Below, in pieces: positions 17,953 to 26,973 of a stretch of 64,000 nt of DNA (positions within the stretch are counted from its first letter, which is position 1; each line of letters begins with the position of its first letter). The notes beneath the pieces were generated by a model. The model was not told the DNA's origin. It saw nothing but the letters and a program-made list of their open reading frames with translations, and searched no databases. The stretch is taken from the NCBI RefSeq assembly GCF_900205755.1, contig NZ_OANS01000001.1:496001-560000 (forward strand), in the 5' to 3' direction. This DNA is from Polynucleobacter meluiroseus. Its GTDB lineage: Bacteria > Pseudomonadota > Gammaproteobacteria > Burkholderiales > Burkholderiaceae. The position numbers and the translations under genes were made by a program.

Positions 17953-18420
17953 TTAAGGTGTTTCTTTGGCGGCTTGTAATACCTCTGTCACATGACCGGT
18001 TACTTTAATTCCACGCCACTGTTTTGCGAGCTTACCGGAGGAGTCAAAGAGGAAGGTACTACGCTCCACACCACGCACTTGCTTGCCGTACATATTTTTC
18101 ATCTTCATGACACCAAACAATTGGCACAACTGTTCTTCTGTATCAGCAACCAATTCGAATGGGAGCTCTAGTTTGCTACGAAAGTTGTCATGGGATTTGA
18201 GGGAGTCTCGTGAAACTCCGACAATCAAAGTATTGGCAGCGGTGAAGGCGTCGATATGATCACGGAACTCTCCAGATTCAGCAGTACATCCTGGAGTCAT
18301 ATCTTTAGGATAAAAATAAATAACCAACTTTTTGCCTGCAGCAGACTCGGGAGAAAACATCAGGCCTGAAGTTGCCGGCACTGAACACTCGGGCATGGGT
18401 TTACCAATTTCTACTGTCAT
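17953..18420 (-). CDS. bcp: Thioredoxin-dependent peroxiredoxin, BCP type
   Basis: Reduces hydrogen peroxide and organic hydroperoxides. The peroxidatic Cys45 is in the family motif FYPKDMTPGCTAE, and the SRDSLKSHDNF segment is typical. The resolving Cys found five residues later in E. coli BCP is missing here (TPGCTAESGEF), so it is either a 1-Cys form or uses another Cys such as the one in EEQLCQLF. The ATG six bases after AGAGGA is chosen over an upstream TTG. It lies 45 bases after arnD on the same strand and may be read from the arn operon. Confidence 0.93.
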   Translation of the reverse strand: MTVEIGKPMPECSVPATSGLMFSPESAAGKKLVIYFYPKDMTPGCTAESGEFRDHIDAFTAANTLIVGVSRDSLKSHDNFRSKLELPFELVADTEEQLCQLFGVMKMKNMYGKQVRGVERSTFLFDSSGKLAKQWRGIKVTGHVTEVLQAAKETP

Positions 18421-18465
18421 GATCAATCCTCTTGTATGTTTCTTATCTGTTGATTAAAGCTTACT

Positions 18466-19383
18466 TTAATTCTTTTGCATAATCAGTTCACCACTACGAT
18501 TTGCCACTTCACCCCACGTCAGCGGAAGTTGCGCTATTTTATCGAGTTGTTTAGTGGCCTCCCAAGAGCGATGCAGTTCGCCCATGGTAACGGGATCATG
18601 ACCTTGATTTAGGAAACCAGCCAGCAGTGCTTCAAAGGCGGGCAGCAGTTTTTGGCCTTCAAGCTCAGCATGCAAGGTAAATACTTGATCGTTGGGATTG
18701 CTTTGGGTGATGTCCAATATTTTCTTTGCCGCATCAAACTCGCTGGCATCATCAACCCCGATTAATTCATCAAAGGTGGGCAGGGTGGTTGGATACTGCA
18801 CATGCTTTAATTTGCCTGAAGGCAGGGCAAAGCGGTAAGGCATCAGATTAGGCTCTGCTCTACCGTCGGAAGAATATTTGATGCCCCACTGATCTAGTTG
18901 GGTAAAAGCCGCTTCATTCATTTGCCAGCCAGCCGCACCATAAGTGGCTGGTGGATGACCAAAGATCTCAATAAAACGATCCCAGCTTTTTTGCATTTGC
19001 TCTGTGGTCCACTGCGCATCTTTGTGACGCACGCCATCTTGCCACTCCACATGGTCCCAAGTATGGATGCCTGTCTCATGTCCGGCCTTATCAATGGCAC
19101 GCATTTCCGCTGCCGCTTGCTGCCCAATCTGAGGTCCGGGCAGTAAGACTCCGTACAGCAAGGTTTTAATGCCGTAGTGCTCTACTACCGAAGTGCGACT
19201 AACCTTCTTCAGAAAGCCTGGACGAAAGACGCGCTTGAGGGCGCGACCAGTGTGATCCGGTCCCAGACTAAATAAGAAGGTTGCTTTTAAACCAAAGCGC
19301 TCCAATGTGCGAGCGAGGTTGGGCACGCCTTCTTTTGTACCGCGCAAGGTGTCGACATCTACTTTGAGAGCAATTTTTGCCAT
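18466..19383 (-). CDS. arnD: 4-deoxy-4-formamido-L-arabinose-phosphoundecaprenol deformylase ArnD
   Basis: Removes the formyl group from undecaprenyl-phosphate-Ara4FN, giving the lipid donor used by ArnT. The polysaccharide deacetylase fold starts MAKIALKVDVDTLRGT with the catalytic/metal Asp pair, and the metal-binding histidines are in GIHTWDHVEW. The VTLP-like segment LPTFDELIG matches ArnD closely. It is the last arn gene, 13 bases after the dehydrogenase gene. Confidence 0.94.
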   Translation of the reverse strand: MAKIALKVDVDTLRGTKEGVPNLARTLERFGLKATFLFSLGPDHTGRALKRVFRPGFLKKVSRTSVVEHYGIKTLLYGVLLPGPQIGQQAAAEMRAIDKAGHETGIHTWDHVEWQDGVRHKDAQWTTEQMQKSWDRFIEIFGHPPATYGAAGWQMNEAAFTQLDQWGIKYSSDGRAEPNLMPYRFALPSGKLKHVQYPTTLPTFDELIGVDDASEFDAAKKILDITQSNPNDQVFTLHAELEGQKLLPAFEALLAGFLNQGHDPVTMGELHRSWEATKQLDKIAQLPLTWGEVANRSGELIMQKN

Positions 19384-19396
19384 GAATGACTAAAAA

Positions 19397-20443
19397 TTAT
19401 TCTTGGTCAACTAGGTGACGCGCTTTTTCAACATCTTCGCGGTAGGCTTCGAATATGTTCTTTAAGGCATCAGTCATATTGGTAGTAGGCTGCCAGTGGA
19501 GTTCGGCCATCGTATTGTCAATTGCTGGCACGCGGTTTTGTACATCTTGATAACCCTCACCATAGTAGGCGCCTGAAGTCGTCTCAACGATGCTTACTGC
19601 GTCAGCTGTTTTAGCGTACTCCGGAATACTGCGTGCGATTTCCAGCATTTGATTTGCTAAGTCGCGCACAGAGTGATTGTTCTTTGGATTGCCGATGTTA
19701 TAAATCTTCCCATTGGCTATGCCATTTTGGTTATCAATAATGCCCATCAGCGCATCGATACCATCATCGATGTAAGTAAAGGCGCGTTTTTGCTCACCAC
19801 CATCCACGAGATTAATAGGTTCACCGCGGACAATGTGACCCAAGAACTGGGTCACCACACGAGAAGAGCCTTCTTTTGGAGTGTAGATACTGTCGAGTCC
19901 AGGCCCAATCCAGTTAAATGGACGGAAGAGTGTAAAGCGTAAGCCTTCCATACCGTAGCCCCAAATGACGCGATCCATCAATTGCTTGGAGCAAGCGTAA
20001 ATCCAGCGGGGTTTATTAATAGGACCGTAGACCAAGTTGGAAGTGGCAGGATCAAATTCGGCGTCTTCGCACATTCCATAAACCTCGGAGGTCGATGGAA
20101 AGACCAAATGCTTTTTGTATTTCATAGCAGAGCGGACGATGGGAAGGTTGGCCTCAAAATCCAGCTCAAATACTTTCAGTGGTTGCTGCACATAAGTTGC
20201 GGGGGTAGCGATTGCAACCAAAGGCAAGATCACATCACATTTACGAATGTGATATTCCACCCATTCTTTATTGATGGTGATATCGCCTTCAAAAAAGTGC
20301 ATACGCGGATGATTGATTAAGTCACCTAGGCGGTCATTTTGCATATCCATGCCGTAGACATCCCAGTCGGTTGTCTCCAGAATACGCTTGGAAAGATGGT
20401 GGCCGATAAAGCCATTAACACCCAGAATGAGTACTTTTTTCAT
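19397..20443 (-). CDS. UDP-glucuronate oxidative decarboxylase (ArnA C-terminal domain as a separate protein)
   Basis: Oxidises and decarboxylates UDP-glucuronate to UDP-4-keto-arabinose, the first committed step to Ara4N. It has the Rossmann motif GVNGFIG (8-14), a PSTSEVYG Ser/Thr site and the YxxxK pair Tyr149/Lys153. In E. coli this domain is the C-terminal half of ArnA; here it stands alone with 348 residues. The formyltransferase half is the next gene upstream, 36 bases away. Together they do the work of ArnA. Confidence 0.93.
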   Translation of the reverse strand: MKKVLILGVNGFIGHHLSKRILETTDWDVYGMDMQNDRLGDLINHPRMHFFEGDITINKEWVEYHIRKCDVILPLVAIATPATYVQQPLKVFELDFEANLPIVRSAMKYKKHLVFPSTSEVYGMCEDAEFDPATSNLVYGPINKPRWIYACSKQLMDRVIWGYGMEGLRFTLFRPFNWIGPGLDSIYTPKEGSSRVVTQFLGHIVRGEPINLVDGGEQKRAFTYIDDGIDALMGIIDNQNGIANGKIYNIGNPKNNHSVRDLANQMLEIARSIPEYAKTADAVSIVETTSGAYYGEGYQDVQNRVPAIDNTMAELHWQPTTNMTDALKNIFEAYREDVEKARHLVDQE

Positions 20444-20479
20444 TGCTACTACCCCGTTTTAATCGAATAAATGAACTGC

Positions 20480-21349
20480 TTACGGATTGGCTGGATACCA
20501 GTTCAGTATTGCAACTGCTTTGTGGTCGCCACCAATTCCAAATACTTGATTATCAACCACTTGGATACCAGGGGTCTCAAGTCGTAGTTCGGCCGGAAAA
20601 GGCCCATTTAGGCTGGTGCAAGCCACGATCATGCGTTGCCCCTGCCAATCAGTAAATGCGCCTGGATAGGGCGGTGCCACAGCCCTCACCAGATTATGGA
20701 TTTGGGCGGCAGTCTGTTGCCAATGAATTTCCCCATCAGCAGGCTTGCGGCCGCCAAAATAGCTGCCTTTAGACAGGTCATTAGCTTGTTTGGGTACTAT
20801 TCCTTGCAGGAGCTCAGGCAAAACTTGCTGAACGACCGCGCGCGCAGCCTGACTCACTTTGCCAAAGACATCAGTGGCCGTCTCATCAGGACCAATAGGA
20901 ACTGCAACCTGACCCACAATCGCGCCTGCATCAGGCTTCGCCTCCATGACATGCAAAGTGGCGCCAGTCTGCGTTTCCCCATGCAGAATGGCCCAATTCA
21001 CGGGTGCTCGACCGCGGTACTTTGGCAAAAGTGAGCCATGCATATTGAGTGCGGCGATCTTAGCGCAAGCCAATAATTCGGCGGGCAGCATGTGACGGTA
21101 ATAGAAAGAAAAGAGATAGTCTGGTGCCAATGCCTGAATCTGCGGAATCAGGCTAATTAATTCAGTATTGGTGGGCGTGATGCATGCGATCTTTCGCTCT
21201 TCGCAGAGTTTGGCGACGCTAGAGAACCAAACATTTTCATGGGGATCATCTTGGTGTGTCACTACTAAGTCAACTTCAATGCCAGCAGTCAAAAGGGCTT
21301 GCAAGCATTGCACGCCCACATCATGGTAAGCAAAGACAACTGCGCGCAA
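20480..21349 (-). CDS. UDP-Ara4N formyltransferase (ArnA N-terminal domain as a separate protein)
   Basis: Transfers formyl from 10-formyltetrahydrofolate to UDP-4-amino-4-deoxy-L-arabinose. The catalytic triad of the family is intact: Asn102 and His104 in LNMHGSLLPKYRG, and Asp140 in AKPDAGAIVG, the same numbers as in E. coli ArnA. The start is TTG placed directly after the arnC stop codon (TAA TTG), implying coupled translation. The protein ends at the end of the formyltransferase C-subdomain with no fused dehydrogenase. Confidence 0.93.
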   Translation of the reverse strand: MRAVVFAYHDVGVQCLQALLTAGIEVDLVVTHQDDPHENVWFSSVAKLCEERKIACITPTNTELISLIPQIQALAPDYLFSFYYRHMLPAELLACAKIAALNMHGSLLPKYRGRAPVNWAILHGETQTGATLHVMEAKPDAGAIVGQVAVPIGPDETATDVFGKVSQAARAVVQQVLPELLQGIVPKQANDLSKGSYFGGRKPADGEIHWQQTAAQIHNLVRAVAPPYPGAFTDWQGQRMIVACTSLNGPFPAELRLETPGIQVVDNQVFGIGGDHKAVAILNWYPANP

Positions 21350-22321
21350 TTAGGATTTCTCTAAAACAGTTTGCACCACATAGCGGGGGCGCTCTCTAAC
21401 TTGCTGATAAATCCGGCCAATGTATTCGCCGACTAAGCCTAGCCCGAACAACATCACGCCAATAAGGAAGAAGGTTAGAGCGAATAGGGTGAAGACACCT
21501 TCCACCTCTGCGCCCAATAAAAAGCGCCTCACTAACAAGTAAATAAACAAGCTACCAGCTGCTAAGGCGAGAAACATACCCAAGATAGAAAAGATTTGCA
21601 AAGGCATGACTGAAAAGCCAGTAACCAAATCAAAGTTCAAGCGAATCAACTGATACAGGCTGTACTTAGACTCACCTGCGAAGCGCTCTTCATGCTTGAC
21701 ATTAATCTCAGTGGGATTGGACGCGAAGGTGTAACCCAGTGCTGGAATAAAGGTATTGCTCTCATTACACTGACGCACTAAATCCACAATTCTGCGGCTG
21801 TAACCCCGTAGCATGCAGCCTTGATCTGTCATGGTGATATGCGTAATTTTTTGACGCAGACCATTCATGGCACGTGAGGCAAATTTTCTAAAAAAAGTAT
21901 CGCGACGATTAGCGCGAATGGTGCCAACATAGTCATGACCATTGAGTAATTCATGGGTCAGGGCATCAATCTCTTCTGGGGGATTTTGTAAATCAGCATC
22001 TAGGGTGATGATGTATTGACCGCGAGCGTATTCAAAGCCAGCCATGATGGCCATGTGTTGACCAAAATTACTCTGGAACAACACGGCGCGAGTGACATCA
22101 GGGCGTAGCTCTACTTGCGTTGCCAACATACCTGCGGAGCGATCTTTACTGCCGTCATTGACGAACACCACTTCATATTGCAGTTTGTATTTAATAGCGA
22201 CCGCATCTAGCGCGGGATAAAGTCGATCAAATAGGGCCTGTAGCCCATCAGCCTCGTTATAGACTGGAATGACGATGCTGAGTTGGGGTTGGCCGGCTTG
22301 GCTTGCGAGGTTTGCAGTCAT
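21350..22321 (-). CDS. arnC: Undecaprenyl-phosphate Ara4FN transferase ArnC
   Basis: Family 2 glycosyltransferase that loads Ara4FN from UDP onto undecaprenyl phosphate at the inner face of the inner membrane. The GT-A fold begins LSIVIPVYNEADGL, has the metal-binding DADLQNPPEEI and the QGCMLRGY loop. Two C-terminal transmembrane helices (about residues 233-290) and an amphipathic tail fit ArnC. It lies between arnB and the formyltransferase in an arn operon, which settles the substrate better than sequence alone. Confidence 0.92.
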   Translation of the reverse strand: MTANLASQAGQPQLSIVIPVYNEADGLQALFDRLYPALDAVAIKYKLQYEVVFVNDGSKDRSAGMLATQVELRPDVTRAVLFQSNFGQHMAIMAGFEYARGQYIITLDADLQNPPEEIDALTHELLNGHDYVGTIRANRRDTFFRKFASRAMNGLRQKITHITMTDQGCMLRGYSRRIVDLVRQCNESNTFIPALGYTFASNPTEINVKHEERFAGESKYSLYQLIRLNFDLVTGFSVMPLQIFSILGMFLALAAGSLFIYLLVRRFLLGAEVEGVFTLFALTFFLIGVMLFGLGLVGEYIGRIYQQVRERPRYVVQTVLEKS

Positions 22322-22368
22322 AGCCCAATTTTGCCTGATCTTGTCCCGAACCCCATTTTTATAGAATT

Positions 22369-23550
22369 TTAGGGTTTGAGATGGTTTTTGAGAACGCCAG
22401 CAAGCGCCTTGGCGATTCGGCTGACGTCGTCATCTGCCATCCCTGGAAAGAGTGGCAAAGTCAAAATGGCACGACCAATGCGCTCAGCGATGGGGGTGGC
22501 AGCTACCGCATATCCCCGCTCTTGATATAGCGCAAATGTGGTGATGCATGGGTAATGAACACCAGTACCAATGCCCAACTCTTTGAGCTCAGTCATGACT
22601 TGTGCGCGACTTACATTTAACTGGTCGAGTGGCAAGACCACTTGAAACATATGCCAATTACTCTCGGTAAAGTTTTCCACTGCGAGTTCGAGGGCCAGAT
22701 GCTCAATGTTCGCGTCTTTCATTGCCTGAGGAATGGCTGCAAAGTATTGGCGTGCGAGTGCTGTCCTGCGAGCCTGAAATGCCGGCAAATGCTTAAGCTG
22801 GTGCAAACCAATCACAGCATTTAAATCAGTCAAATTGTCTTTGCCACCCAGCACGGTGACATCCATTCCGTCCATGCCGGTTCGCGTTAAGCCCTGTAAA
22901 CGAAATTTTTCTGCGAGCTGAGCCTCTTCAATATTGTTGAGAACTAAGCAGCCGCCCTCCACCGTCGACAAATTTTTATTCGCCTGAAAACTAAAGCTCA
23001 CCAAGTCACCGAAGCTGCCAATTTTCTGATTCTTCCACGTTGAACCAAAGGCCTGAGCGGCATCTTCAATCACGCGTAAATTAAATTGCTTCGCAAGTGC
23101 ATAAAGTTGATCCATATTGACAGGCAAGCCAGCCAAATAGACGGGCATGATGGCACGTGTTTTAGGGGTGATGGCGGCGGCCACCTTGTTTAAGTCGATA
23201 TTCCGTGTCACTGGATCAATGTCGACAAACACCGGTGTGGCACCCACCCCCAAAATCACATTTGAAGTGGCTACCCAAGAAATCGGCGTAGTGATGACTT
23301 CATCGCCAGGACCAATGTCGGCCACTTGTAATGCAATCTTCATGGTTGCGGTGCCATTGGCAAAACAGCGTACTGGGCGACCGCCAAAATAAGCACTTAA
23401 GGCAGCCTCAAATTCAGCGAGCTTGGGACCCGACGTTACCCAGCCCGAGCGCAAAACCTCAGAGACTGCTTCAATCGTTGCTTCATCAAAGTGCGGGCGC
23501 GTGAAGGGAATGAAGGGAAGGGGAGGAGTAGTACTTTTGTCGGCTGGCAT
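22369..23550 (-). CDS. arnB: UDP-4-amino-4-deoxy-L-arabinose aminotransferase ArnB
   Basis: PLP-dependent aminotransferase that converts UDP-4-keto-arabinose to UDP-Ara4N using glutamate. The N-terminal FIPFTRPHFDEATI and SGWVTSGPKL motifs, EDAAQAFGS and the PLP Lys192 in SFQANKNLST are typical of the DegT/ArnB family. I chose the ATG giving 393 residues, close to the 385 of E. coli; it overlaps the end of arnT by a few codons. A longer start 14 codons upstream is less likely. The arn context separates it from other DegT aminotransferases. Confidence 0.92.
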   Translation of the reverse strand: MPADKSTTPPLPFIPFTRPHFDEATIEAVSEVLRSGWVTSGPKLAEFEAALSAYFGGRPVRCFANGTATMKIALQVADIGPGDEVITTPISWVATSNVILGVGATPVFVDIDPVTRNIDLNKVAAAITPKTRAIMPVYLAGLPVNMDQLYALAKQFNLRVIEDAAQAFGSTWKNQKIGSFGDLVSFSFQANKNLSTVEGGCLVLNNIEEAQLAEKFRLQGLTRTGMDGMDVTVLGGKDNLTDLNAVIGLHQLKHLPAFQARRTALARQYFAAIPQAMKDANIEHLALELAVENFTESNWHMFQVVLPLDQLNVSRAQVMTELKELGIGTGVHYPCITTFALYQERGYAVAATPIAERIGRAILTLPLFPGMADDDVSRIAKALAGVLKNHLKP

Positions 23551-23557
23551 GATGAAC

Positions 23558-25261
23558 CTAGTGGGCAAGAGTTTGGGGGGTGGATATGACATTGGGGTGC
23601 TTCACGATGACACGGCGCGCATCTCTGCCCACTTCTTGCATGGGCACCTGGCGTTGTTGTAACTCTACATACTGCTCTGGAACCATCAGCGCGTATGCAG
23701 TTTGATCTTCTTCCCAGCGCAGAATAAATGCGTCTAAGGTGGGTAGCCAAAGCTCGGGCTGTTGCGCCACGCCAAACCCGAGTTCATCTGGAAACTCCAC
23801 CATGGTCATGGTTCTGCCTAAATAGAAGGGCACCGTGTGGTCAAGAATACGTACTGAATAGACGTTCACATTTGGAGGAATCAAGCCTTTAACGCGTTCT
23901 GCAAGGTCAACCCCTGACACTGCGCGGCCGAGCGTTTCATGGCCAGTCCCAGCGATCAACGCGCACAAGAAGAATCCAATAGCAAAGCAGGTAATGCTGA
24001 CTAAGCCCTGAACTTTCGCAATAGCAAAGGAAAACAGGCTGAATGATAATAAGGTCATTAGCGCAGCAATAACCCAATAGGTATATTGCGCGTAAGAAGC
24101 GATTTCATCTGGCTTTGCTTGTTGGCTAATAGACGCCAAAAAGAAAAAACCAATACCAGCCAAGATGGCAAAGAAGAGTACTTGCAGTTGCCATGCCAGT
24201 GATAGGCTACCTTTCAAGTTGAGCACGCGATCCAAGTGGTAACCCACCAGCAATGCTAAAGCGGGAAAAATGGGAAAAATATAACCCGGTAACTTAGATT
24301 GAGAGATGCTGAAGAATCCAAAGATCGCCACAACCCAACATACTAATAACCACTGTCCGGAAAAGTACTGCCGCCGTGCGCGCCATGCTAGGACAAGCGC
24401 CCCGGGAACTTGAGCCAACCAAGGTAAGAAGCCGATCAATAAGAGCGGGAGAAAGTAGTAGATAGGTCCAGTGCGACTATGACCACTTTCTGTAAAGCGC
24501 TGCAAGTGTTCATGAATAAAGAAGAACTCTAGGAAGGCGGGATTGCGTTGGGCAACTAAGACAAACCAAGGGGCAGTAATGGCGAAGAAAATGCACAGCC
24601 CACTAATTAAATGAAGCCGCTGCCAGATTTTCCAATCCCAGTTACTGATCGAATACGCTACGAGAACCATTCCGGGAATGGCCGCGCCAATCACGCCTTT
24701 GGAGAGTGTCGCTAAAGCCATGCATCCCCAGCAGAGCCACATCCAGTAGCGCCCGCTGCTAGAGTTAGATGAGGTTTGAGCAAACAACAGGCTGCACAAT
24801 GCCGCGACCAAAAAAGCTGACAGACCCATATCTAAAGAATTGACATGACCCCCGATAACCCAGATTGGGGAAGACGCTAAGGCGAGCGCGGCGATGAAAC
24901 CAGCGCGAGCGCTATAAAGGCTGGCGCCTGTAAAACCCACCATCAAGATGGTTAAAAACCCCGTTAGGGCTGTCCAAAGACGGGCTTGCCATTCACCGAT
25001 TCCAAATACTTGAAATGACAAGGCGGTCGCCCAAATCTGTAAAGGAGGTTTTTCAAAATAGAGGTAGCCGTTATAGCGCGGGGTGATCCAGTCTCCAGTG
25101 ACAAGCATCTCCCGTGCTATCTCGGCGTACCGACCTTCATCCGAGGGAATGAGGTGGCGGTAGTTCAGGGTGGCAAACCAGAGTAAAGCGTAAATCAGAA
25201 CAAGAATCAGTATTTGTATGGGACTGAAACTATTCAATTGCCGAGTTTGATTCAGCTGCAT
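23558..25261 (-). CDS. arnT: Lipid A Ara4N transferase, ArnT-type GT39/83 glycosyltransferase
   Basis: Moves Ara4N from its undecaprenyl carrier to lipid A phosphates on the periplasmic face, lowering negative charge and giving resistance to cationic peptides and polymyxin. About a dozen hydrophobic segments cover the first 450 residues. The GT-C catalytic Asp region reads LIPSDEGRYAEIAREM in the first periplasmic loop, and YFEKPPLQIW follows. The start codon overlaps the stop of the Mth938-like gene by one base. The six arn genes on this strand lack obvious internal terminators. Confidence 0.92.
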   Translation of the reverse strand: MQLNQTRQLNSFSPIQILILVLIYALLWFATLNYRHLIPSDEGRYAEIAREMLVTGDWITPRYNGYLYFEKPPLQIWATALSFQVFGIGEWQARLWTALTGFLTILMVGFTGASLYSARAGFIAALALASSPIWVIGGHVNSLDMGLSAFLVAALCSLLFAQTSSNSSSGRYWMWLCWGCMALATLSKGVIGAAIPGMVLVAYSISNWDWKIWQRLHLISGLCIFFAITAPWFVLVAQRNPAFLEFFFIHEHLQRFTESGHSRTGPIYYFLPLLLIGFLPWLAQVPGALVLAWRARRQYFSGQWLLVCWVVAIFGFFSISQSKLPGYIFPIFPALALLVGYHLDRVLNLKGSLSLAWQLQVLFFAILAGIGFFFLASISQQAKPDEIASYAQYTYWVIAALMTLLSFSLFSFAIAKVQGLVSITCFAIGFFLCALIAGTGHETLGRAVSGVDLAERVKGLIPPNVNVYSVRILDHTVPFYLGRTMTMVEFPDELGFGVAQQPELWLPTLDAFILRWEEDQTAYALMVPEQYVELQQRQVPMQEVGRDARRVIVKHPNVISTPQTLAH

Positions 25262-25638
25262 TAAGCTGCTTCCACGATCAGGGCCAGTAAAACGCGTCGA
25301 CCCTCGCCTACGAGGATGTTGAAAGTTCGGCAGGCAGCCTGGGAATCCATCAACTCAAAGCCAATTTTGGCTTCGATGACTGCCTTCATGAGTTCGTGCT
25401 TGGGAAAGCGCTGGCGGTTCCCAGTGCCAATTAGGATTAATTCGGGCTTGAGAGCGGCCATTTCCTCGAAATTGCTAGCCATTAAGTCGTCAAACGATTT
25501 AACGGGCCACTCCAGAATCTCGCCATCCGACCTCAGCAAAACAGCATGACCGTACTGCCGTTTATTGATCTCGACATAACCCTCCCCGTAGGCGGTGATG
25601 GTATTTGTTCCTGAATGGGGGTCAGATTGAAGCTTCAT
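25261..25638 (-). CDS. Mth938-like (DUF498) domain protein
   Basis: A 125-residue single-domain protein of the Mth938/NDUFAF3 fold. Typical features are ITAYGEGYVEIN near the start, a central PELILIGTGNRQRFP motif and GIGFE-like IGFELMDSQAACRTFN toward the end. The molecular function of this family in bacteria is unknown. It leads the arn operon here, joined to arnT by a one-base overlap, so it is cotranscribed; a link to Ara4N synthesis is not established. Confidence 0.88.
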   Translation of the reverse strand: MKLQSDPHSGTNTITAYGEGYVEINKRQYGHAVLLRSDGEILEWPVKSFDDLMASNFEEMAALKPELILIGTGNRQRFPKHELMKAVIEAKIGFELMDSQAACRTFNILVGEGRRVLLALIVEAA

Positions 25639-25664
25639 GGGGACTCTCTGTCATAATTGTGTAG

Positions 25665-25670
25665 ATTATA
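25665..25670 (-). promoter_or_regulatory. Consensus -10 box for the arn operon
   Basis: A perfect TATAAT lies on the minus strand about 27 bases before the first ATG, with AGAGAG as ribosome site between. The nearest good -35 (TTGAAA) is 20 bases away, longer than ideal, so strength may depend on an activator. Confidence 0.45.
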
Positions 25671-25717
25671 GCTAGCTGTTTTTTCTCAAATTTCAAGAAC
25701 TTACCCTTTAATTTATT

Positions 25718-26971
25718 GTGAAACCCGTCCTAAAGTCTGAAAAACTCACCCACGTCTGTTACGACATCCGCGGTCCAGTGCTCGAGCTTGCGCAGCGCAT
25801 GGAGGAGGAGGGTCACAAAATTATCAAATTAAATATTGGTAATGTGGGTGTTTTCGGCTTTGATCCTCCGGAAGAAATTCAGTTAGACATGATTCGCAAC
25901 CTAGCGAATGCCTCAGCGTACTCTGATTCCAAAGGAATTTTTGCGGCGCGCAAGGCTATCATGCAGTATTGCCAAGAAAAAGGCATACAAGGCGTTACTT
26001 TAGATGACATCTACACCGGTAACGGGGTATCAGAATTAATTGTGATGTCTATGAATGCCTTGCTTAACGATGGCGATGAAGTATTGGTACCAGCGCCTGA
26101 CTATCCGCTGTGGACTGCGGCAGTAAGTTTGTCTGGTGGTAAACCAATTCACTATCTTTGTGACGAAGCCAAAGAGTGGGCACCGGACTTAGCGGATTTG
26201 CGCAGCAAGATTACGCCACGCACTAAGGCCATTGTGGTGATTAACCCCAACAACCCTACAGGGGCAATCTACTCGACCGAAGTCTTGATGGAGCTGACCG
26301 AGATCGCCCGTGAGCATGGCTTAATTCTGTTTGCTGACGAAATCTACGACAAGATGTTGTATGACCAAGAGAAGCATGTTTCTTTGGCATCACTCTCGAC
26401 TGATGTTGTCGTCATTACTTTCAATGGCTTATCTAAAAACTATCGCTCCTGCGGCTATCGTGCCGGCTGGATGGTCTTATCAGGCGATAAAGAAATGGTG
26501 CGAGACTATATTGAAGGACTCAATATGCTGTCCTCCATGCGCTTATGTGCCAACGTGCCTGGTCAGTACGCCATTCAAACGGCGCTTGGTGGCTATCAAA
26601 GTATTAATGACTTGGTTGCCGAAGGTGGCCGCTTGGCAAAGCAACGCGACATGGCTTGGAATCTCATTACCGCTATTCCTGGAGTGACTTGCGTGAAGCC
26701 AAAATCCGCCTTGTATCTATTTCCTAAATTAGATCCAGAGATGTATCCGATTGAAGATGATCAGCGATTTGTTGCGGATTTATTAAAAGAAGAAAAAATA
26801 TTACTAGTTCAGGGCTCAGGCTTTAATTGGGATAAGCCAGATCATTTCCGTGTGGTGTTCTTGCCCCATGAAGATGTCTTAAAAGAAGCCATTGGACGCC
26901 TTGCCCGTTTTCTGGAGCGTTACCGTCAAAAACATAGTCGTAAAGCGGCTAATTCAATAGCTACAAAGTGA
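25718..26971 (+). CDS. alaA: Alanine transaminase AlaA (PLP aminotransferase)
   Basis: Makes alanine from pyruvate and glutamate. The N-terminal segment with VCYDIRGPVLELAQRMEEEG and KLNIGNVGVFGF matches E. coli AlaA closely. The PLP Lys is in GLSKNYRSCGYRAGW, and NPNNPTGAIY is the substrate-binding loop. The start is GTG at the position matching AlaA; a TTTAAT hexamer ends five bases before it, so the transcript may be leaderless. The stop is two bases before the hom start, so both probably share an operon with thrC. Confidence 0.93.
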   Translation: MKPVLKSEKLTHVCYDIRGPVLELAQRMEEEGHKIIKLNIGNVGVFGFDPPEEIQLDMIRNLANASAYSDSKGIFAARKAIMQYCQEKGIQGVTLDDIYTGNGVSELIVMSMNALLNDGDEVLVPAPDYPLWTAAVSLSGGKPIHYLCDEAKEWAPDLADLRSKITPRTKAIVVINPNNPTGAIYSTEVLMELTEIAREHGLILFADEIYDKMLYDQEKHVSLASLSTDVVVITFNGLSKNYRSCGYRAGWMVLSGDKEMVRDYIEGLNMLSSMRLCANVPGQYAIQTALGGYQSINDLVAEGGRLAKQRDMAWNLITAIPGVTCVKPKSALYLFPKLDPEMYPIEDDQRFVADLLKEEKILLVQGSGFNWDKPDHFRVVFLPHEDVLKEAIGRLARFLERYRQKHSRKAANSIATK

Positions 26972-26973
26972 TT

